Positions 57,965 through 64,000 of a stretch of DNA of 64,000 bases are shown here, in pieces; the first letter of the stretch is position 1; the number at the start of each line of letters is the position of its first letter. The translations under genes and the position numbers were made by a program. Origin of the DNA: Silene conica (lineage: Eukaryota; Streptophyta; Magnoliopsida; Caryophyllales; Caryophyllaceae); the NCBI GenBank assembly GCA_029255685.2, contig CM055318.2, forward strand, positions 9,863,001-9,927,000, read 5' to 3'. The notes under the pieces were generated by a model. It made no database searches, was not told where the DNA came from, and worked only from the letters and a program-made list of their open reading frames with translations.

Positions 57965-59389
57965 TTTTACAATTGTCATACCAAACCAATCGGTCATAAA
58001 GCACGAGAAGCCGGGTAACTACAGCCAACAGGGTCGGTCCATGGGCCGTCCAGCAAGAAATTGTCAATAGTCTGTATACTAAATCCTTAGAACGGAGCGT
58101 GGGCCGTTACTAAATCCAATATTTTTCACTTCTGTTACAAATCAATGCGCGTTAAGCCCAATAACAAAAATCCAAGCCACATTACAAGCTACATACTTCG
58201 TATTTGGTATTGATAACTTGTTACTGTTTGTTGAATTTGAGGCATTTACTAGATCAAGGCCATATTTTGTAATTAGCCGATTAATTTCAAGATAAACAAA
58301 TTCGAGCCAGAGAACCCAGATTCAAATTTACCGACGAGCAAAATCTTGTGGAATATTTTTGGCCTAAGTCTATATCTTATAAAATTCGAGCCTATTGCTC
58401 TCACAAGTGACTTTTCTAATATGCATGATTTGCAACTATCACATACACCCGAGAATTTACCAATGTACACTAAAAGTAGGAGCTGTAGATTCTCTTATTA
58501 CCAATGTTTTAAAAAAAATAATTGTTTCTCTAATAAGATGGTACGCTTGTTCTCAAATGTTTCAACTTAAAATAAAAAATGAGCCGATTAGGTCGTAAGT
58601 CCATGAGGACATCATCCTTTCGGCCCAAGGCTTGCGCCACCTCAGTCCTCAGTCCTCACAACATCACAACTAATTTGGGAAGAATAAGTAGCTTGTTTAA
58701 ACTTGGCTAATAACTAAACTAAACCAATAACGCCGTCAATTATTCTCTTCGACATATTCACACTTTTTATTTATGACCCACGTATGATTGTATGAATCAG
58801 CAATTCACGATAACTCACTCAGTCATGTATATATTTGTTAGAAACGAGTAACTAGTTAGTGTCGAAAATATGTAAGACTTGTGAAATGTTATGACTTACG
58901 ACTTTGCTATTTATTCTAGTAATTATGCGAGTCTTCTTTCGTAAGATACTTTCTTTGTCTAAGTTAATTTTATACATATAATGTTAATACGTACGATTGA
59001 AATATGTTAAACATATACTCCGTATGATATATATACTGTACAGAATTGTCTCAAATATGAGTAATTGTTTAATGTACATAAAATTCATACTCCGTATAAA
59101 ACCGGTGTATTTATGTAAATTTGTAATTAGAGAGTATATAGTTAGGGAGTACTCGTATTAAATAGCATTATCCGTTTGAGATTTATTGATTGGTGATTTC
59201 AAGGTACTATAAATGAAGTGATGACACCAAAACCAAATTGGCAGCCTCGAGTGAATTCGTCAACAGTTTAAATTACAAGCAAAGCGTACAACTCACCTAC
59301 TTTCGTGACACCCACGTGACTTCACGTACTAAACTATTTCTTTACTTGTATCATTATATTCTCTTAGTCACTGAAAATGTTTTAGTCTA
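57965..59389. other. Intergenic sequence, no gene supported
   Basis: 58263-58360 holds a decayed relative of the SINE at 17222 (GAGCAAAATCTTGTGGA). The rest is AT-rich without coding exons. Confidence 0.4.
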
Positions 59390-59497
59390 ATGATTAAGTC
59401 GGATCTATTATAGACAATAGGTCTTAGGATCGAATTCTTATCCCATATTGTAGTGCGACTAAGTGTGCGCTTTGTTGAACCAAAAAAACAAAAAAAA
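59390..59497 (+). mobile_element. tRNA-derived SINE, copy 2
   Basis: Homologous to 13682-13792: TTTAGTCTAATGATTAAG, AGGATCGAA, GTGCGACTAAGTG, AACC and two A runs. The B-box is more decayed than in copy 1. Confidence 0.6.
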
Positions 59498-61875
59498 TCA
59501 CATTCTCCTGCTTTAGCCACTATTATTTGTTATTCCCTTGGCGTAGAGAAACTTATTGTTCTTTTTCATCTAAATGTAAGGAGTAGACATCTTAAATCAC
59601 AGGACAGGTCAAATATATCATCTGCCCTGATGGTAATAATGCAATGGTGGATCTAGGGTTACGCAGGGCGCTCGCCCGATTCCCACTATAGTTAGAAAAT
59701 TCAAAGTTTTTAGTTAAAATTTTCCTAACTTTTTTCGAAATTTCACCTCTACACTAGGGACATGGTATTACCCTAGCAAAAGTGATCACCTCAAATATGT
59801 TAAAGTCCGCTTAAACTAGATTAATTGACTAAACAAAACATAAAATAATATGGTAATTGATCACAATTCACAATGACTAAACTACTTAATAATCAAACCC
59901 ATTTAAAACGAATTCTAAATCACAATTATTAGGAGTTAGGACTATGAATCTATGATCCAATGTGATTGTATTCAAATCGAACTTGAGTATGCGACCTGCC
60001 GGAGTGCCGGACCCATTTGGTTTAAACCGTGTAAACGAGTAGCATGGCATTGCAGTATTATGCCGACTATATGCACTACTACGCAGATGATGGCCGATCT
60101 AAAATGTCAGGCAGTAGTGGCCTGGTTTCGTAAAAGGTAGAACATCAAAAGTCCAACAATAATTTAAAGTGGTAGTGTCCTTAGTGAAAATGGCATTTTA
60201 GCATGATTATTGGCATTCTATTTCATGTGGGATAGTGTCCTAAAAGCTAGACACACTATACTTAACATCTCTCCCTCCCCATGTTACACCATTTTGCAAG
60301 CATTCTTCGTAGTTGCCCATTCTACTTATTATTACTACTACTAATTAATTAAGTAATTTTATATTCGGTTAGAATTTTTAATTGGAAAGATTATACTTTC
60401 TTCAAGTTTAAAGTCTTTATGTATTTTTAAAATCATGGGTTCATTTACTTTAATTCGTCCAATGACTTGTATAGTTGTATGTGATACTAAATAGATCTAC
60501 TTTTGTAGAATTTTATTTGATTTTCGATGATTAGCTGATTAATTGGATACGAGTATAGGGCCCATGCAAATCCATCATACTATCACAGTGTTTTAGATAT
60601 ATATATTAGAGAATTAGAGAATTTGACAATTAATGACACTAATACGGTTTAACTTCATTTTGAAATAAAAGGTGAAAAATTTGCATATATAATTCCAAGC
60701 AAAATATATTATTAATCTTATTTATGTATAAGTTAAATAATGATTAATGTTATTAAATTAATTAGGAGATAAATAATCTTTTGGTAGTAATAAATTTGCA
60801 TAGTCAACATTTATTAATGTTATTAAATTAATTAGGAGATAAATATTTTTTTGATAGTAAATCATATAGATAGTTAATATTAATTAATTAGAAAATAAAT
60901 ATTATCTAGTGGAAGATTATTTAGACGGAAATTTAAGCAGAAAAATTTGAAAATATCGTGAAGAAAAATATTAGTTAAAGTTAAAATTAAATAGATATGC
61001 CGACAACTAAAATTATTTACAGTCTAAGGATATACAAATATTGACCATTTGACATTAATAAAGTGTGTTAGACCGTTGGTACTTTGTATTAGAAGACCTA
61101 ACATTTTTTCCTTCATATTATTATGGCAGCATAACATATCAAAAGAAAGCTTGTTTTCCTTGCATCAAAGTCTTATATAAATTTTTGTTTAAGACAAGAG
61201 TTCGTTTTAAATTTAAAACGAGTCAAATAGTATGGATTAGTTAAAAAACAAAATTTAAATGCCCTAAAAATAATGCATGAGAAAAAACAAAAAAATGACT
61301 TAAATACTTAATGAGATGATGTTTTATCCATGTTAAAGGACACTAACTAAAGTCTTATATCTGGCCTATATTACTCCGCCTCCTATAATGACGTACTTCG
61401 TATATAACAAAGTCATATATCTAACCATGAAATAAATGAACATATTTTAAAAACCGTGCTTCAAATAACATGTATGCGGATATATACGATAGAGAAGGCA
61501 AAATATATAACACTTGTATAAGCATTTTATGTTTGTGACATGTTAGCATCACATGTAGAGATGGACGTAGTTTGTAGTAGGTCATTTCTCGTGTTAGTCC
61601 ACCGTGTCTAGAGAGAAAAATGACACAATTCATGTACGGGAAGATGAGTTTTTTGTCTTGCTATGCATGTCTTTCCGGAGAAATAACATGACATCAGCGC
61701 AGATCATGCTCTATTTTGAGCTTGTTGAAGTGTGTCGTGACCAAGTGAGACGTATCATGCGTTGCTTAGGCATCTCAAACTTCAACCCAAACACGACTCA
61801 TAACATACCGTGTCGTGTGTCACACACTTAAGAGTATACCATTCTACAAATAGGGTAGCTAGGTAGTGTTATTTA
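59498..61875. other. AT-rich intergenic sequence with a 70-bp repeat
   Basis: No gene. 60743-60885 contains two and a half units at 70-bp spacing (starts 60743 and 60813) with core ATTAAATTAATTAGGAGATA. Near 59640 is a member of the GGTGGA...GCTCGCCC repeat also seen near 7475 and 24315. Confidence 0.5.
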
Positions 61876-62209
61876 GACCATCCCCAAGCAAGGTCAATTG
61901 TTAGGTTAATTGCTTGCTTGGGTCAAGTTAATTACAATTAGTACAAAATTAGGATTGACCCAAGGGTGTTGAGGGTCAATTTGTGACCCAAGGTGGAGCA
62001 AATTGACTCACCTATTGACCTCTTATGTGTCAAACTCTCATTGGTTACAAATTAGAAAAAGAAAGAAAAGAAAAGAAAAATTATGTAATTGACTCGATTA
62101 AATCGACCTTTTGCTTGGGAGGGTAAAAGAGGGTCAATGTCAATAAGGTGAAATTAAGGGTTAATATGTTATTGACTCGATTAAATCGACTTTTTGCTTG
62201 GGGATGGTC
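61876..62209. mobile_element. Tourist-like MITE with GACCA..CAAGCAA ends, copy 2
   Basis: Ends GACCATCCCCAAGCAA and TTGCTTGGGGATGGTC are perfect inverted repeats. TTA lies before and TAA after, so the duplication has one mismatch or was altered. The ATTGACTCGATTAAATCGAC segment occurs twice inside (about 62081 and 62171). Related to 3909-4257. Confidence 0.75.
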
Positions 62210-62694
62210 TAACGAGCGCTTAAAGAAGCTAAGTCTAGGAATCTAGCTAGGTAGGAATTTAAATTAGTGTCACAATCCGGTTGAAATGCATGGAAGTTAA
62301 CGTTAATCAGAAAATTGGTAGTTAGTGAAAAGCTGCTATTAAGATTCTTCAGAGTAGCGTTGAAAGATAGAGAGCGAATGACGAGTTTAGAATATTAGAT
62401 GACGTATTACTTCTCTTTCCCACTTACATTCACTGATTCACCCTCTTGTTTTTTTGTCGACTGGAACCACTTTTATATTACGTGCTTCAGAAGGCGCAGG
62501 ACTCATTTTTCATTTTTCTGAGTTTTGTATTTTTTTTTTACTTTGTTTGGGTAAAAATATGTGTAATTCGTTATCTTGATAACTCCAAACTTGTGTATTA
62601 AAAATTAAAATTAAAAAAGACGGATTTGAGATGCACATTAGTCAAACTAGTAGAGGTAAACTATTACCACTAGAGATTAAATTAAAGAGTTTTA

Positions 62695-62906
62695 GGCTCT
62701 GTTTTTTCTGGCTTATTTTCAGCCCGTTTCAGTTCAGCTCAGCTCTTTTCAGTTTAGTTCAGTTCAGTTCAGCTCAACTCGGTTCAGTTCAGCTCAGCTT
62801 CATTCAGTTCAGTTCAGTTCAGTTCAGTTCAGTTCAGCTCAGCTTCATTCAGTTCAGTTCAGTTCAGTTCAGTTCAGCTCAGCTCGACTTTATTAAGTTC
62901 AACCTA

Positions 62907-62981
<75 letters not shown>

Positions 62982-63694
62982 GTTCAACCCACATTAATAA
63001 TAATAATAATAATAATAGTAAACATGAAAGAGTGGGGAAAAATGTAATTGAGAAGTAAAATTTGATAACATTCAAATAATAATATTTGTTAACACAATCG
63101 AAAATCATAATCTTGAAAATATAGATATCATTAACAAAGACATACATCATCTATGTTGCTTCGCTATTAACTTCCATATCGTCTTATTGTGCTTCATTAT
63201 CGAGGTCATTATGGACACCAATATCACGCCCTATTTGTTTTGCAATTTCTTTTCGAACTTTGTCCATGAGTTTCTTCCGTGCTTTATCATCCACGTTTGA
63301 ATCTGTTCTTCCTTGAATACTTTACGTTGTATAACAAGAAAAGAAAAAGAAAATTAATAATTTTTTTAATATAATTATTTTTTTAAAAATCGCAAATTTG
63401 TATTAATCAAACTTTTTTTATATTATTATTATTATTATTAATATTATTAGTTATTACACTTTAATTAAACATTTATATTCAGTTTATTTCTATTAATTTA
63501 TGCTTCATTCAGCTCAGTTCAGTTCAGCTCGATTAAATTCAGTTCAGCTCAGTTCAGTTCAGTTCAGTTCAGTCCAGCTCAGCTCAATTCAGTTCAGTTC
63601 AGCTCAGCTTAGTTCAGTTCAGTTCAGTTCAGCTCAGCCTCATTCAGTTCAGCTCAGTTCAGTTCAGCTCTAAAAAGCCAGAAAGAACAGGGCC
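62695..63694. mobile_element. PIF/Harbinger-like element with pentamer arms, copy 4
   Basis: Ends GGCTCTGTTTTTTCTGGC and GCCAGAAAGAACAGGGCC, TTA directly outside each. TTCAG pentamer arms lie at 62735-62890 and 63500-63670, with a (TTA)n run at 62907-62980 and a core homologous to copy 2 in reverse. It carries the coding remnant at 63184-63318. Confidence 0.85.
63184..63318 (-). pseudogene. Short coding remnant inside pentamer element copy 4
   Basis: The minus strand encodes 44 codons and a stop (63184-63186), including KARKKLMDKVRKEIAKQIGRD and ending DNEAQ. The basic helical pattern resembles the C-terminal tail of Harbinger transposases (xxWRDxIAxxMW), though this is a guess. Copy 2 keeps the last part (DIGVHNDLENEA). 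No start or upstream domain remains. Confidence 0.4.
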
Positions 63695-64000
63695 TTAGTT
63701 AAACTAGATTTGTAGTTTAACCTACTTAGATAGAATAATCAAACTAAATACTTCGTAGTACAGAATGTCGACTATATTAAGATCAAAAGAATTTGATTCT
63801 GAGATTTAATTTGGCATTTGAAAGACTATATTTTTATAGACGAAATTCCATTAATATCTTATATTAGAACGCATGTAATAACTATAAACTTGAAACTTTA
63901 GTCTACTTGAATAATGCATAATTAATGATAAAAGTAAAACAGGTGAGAACCTACATGGTAGTAAGGGGTGACAATCGTTATCCCAAACTTAAAAAACTTG
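63695..64000. other. Right edge, nothing recognised
   Basis: AT-rich sequence without coding pattern or element ends. Confidence 0.5.

Noticed and set aside
62631-63150. Ser/Gln- and Tyr-rich ORFs on both strands
   Set aside because: Translations of pentamer arms and (TTA)n in the element at 62695-63694. The same applies to 47881-48099 and 48624-48824.

Overview
The window is nuclear DNA from a flowering plant, most likely a dicot. The genes have short AT-rich introns with GT..AG borders, the families are plant ones (GH3, CYP81-type P450, subgroup-22 R2R3-MYB), and most of the rest is small transposable elements and retroelements. The style of the repeats (CTGAA pentamer elements, many TACTCCGTAT-like ends) reminds me of Caryophyllales genomes, but that is an impression and not a result.

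Six real genes are seen, all on the minus strand. (1) The first exon and part of the second exon of a GH3 acyl-amido synthetase run off the left edge (1-706), with a TATA box and an as-1-like double TGACG site upstream. (2) A small multi-exon gene of unrecognised function lies at 20262-21105. (3-5) Three tandem CYP81-type cytochrome P450 genes lie at 21506-23119, 23440-25487 and 30251-32269. Each has two exons with a phase-0 intron just before the I-helix. The second and third are the closest pair and have related introns. (6) An intronless R2R3-MYB of the MYB44/70/73/77 group lies at 33614-34414. No gene was found from about 34.5 kb to the right end apart from transposon ORFs.

Region by region: 0.8-20 kb is a GH3 promoter followed by MITEs, Mutator-like elements, a Helitron candidate, and a small Copia-like TRIM element inserted at the poly(A) tail of a SINE. 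20-34.5 kb is the gene island. Its largest intergenic gap (25.5-30.2 kb) is a multi-layer nest of elements. 37.4-44.4 kb is a broken Ty3-type retrotransposon arranged internal-LTR-internal, whose LTR holds a second internally deleted Ty3 element with a matching 5-bp target duplication. 44.7-52.4 kb holds MITEs, a LINE-type RNase H relic, a solo LTR and hAT/Mutator elements. 52448-57959 is a complete, apparently very young, non-autonomous LTR retrotransposon with LTRs that look identical, a GTAGT duplication, a gag-like ORF and no pol. 58-64 kb is MITEs and AT-rich sequence.

The most interesting signal is three short hairpins in the 3' part of the young retrotransposon (55572-55736). Their outer stems differ completely in sequence but each is self-complementary, and all close the same AAAA-CCC-(G/A)AAA-GGG apex. 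This looks like a selected RNA structure. A second family of note is the four CTGAA-pentamer elements. All are flanked by 3-bp TWA duplications, so they appear to be PIF/Harbinger-type, and one carries a short coding remnant.
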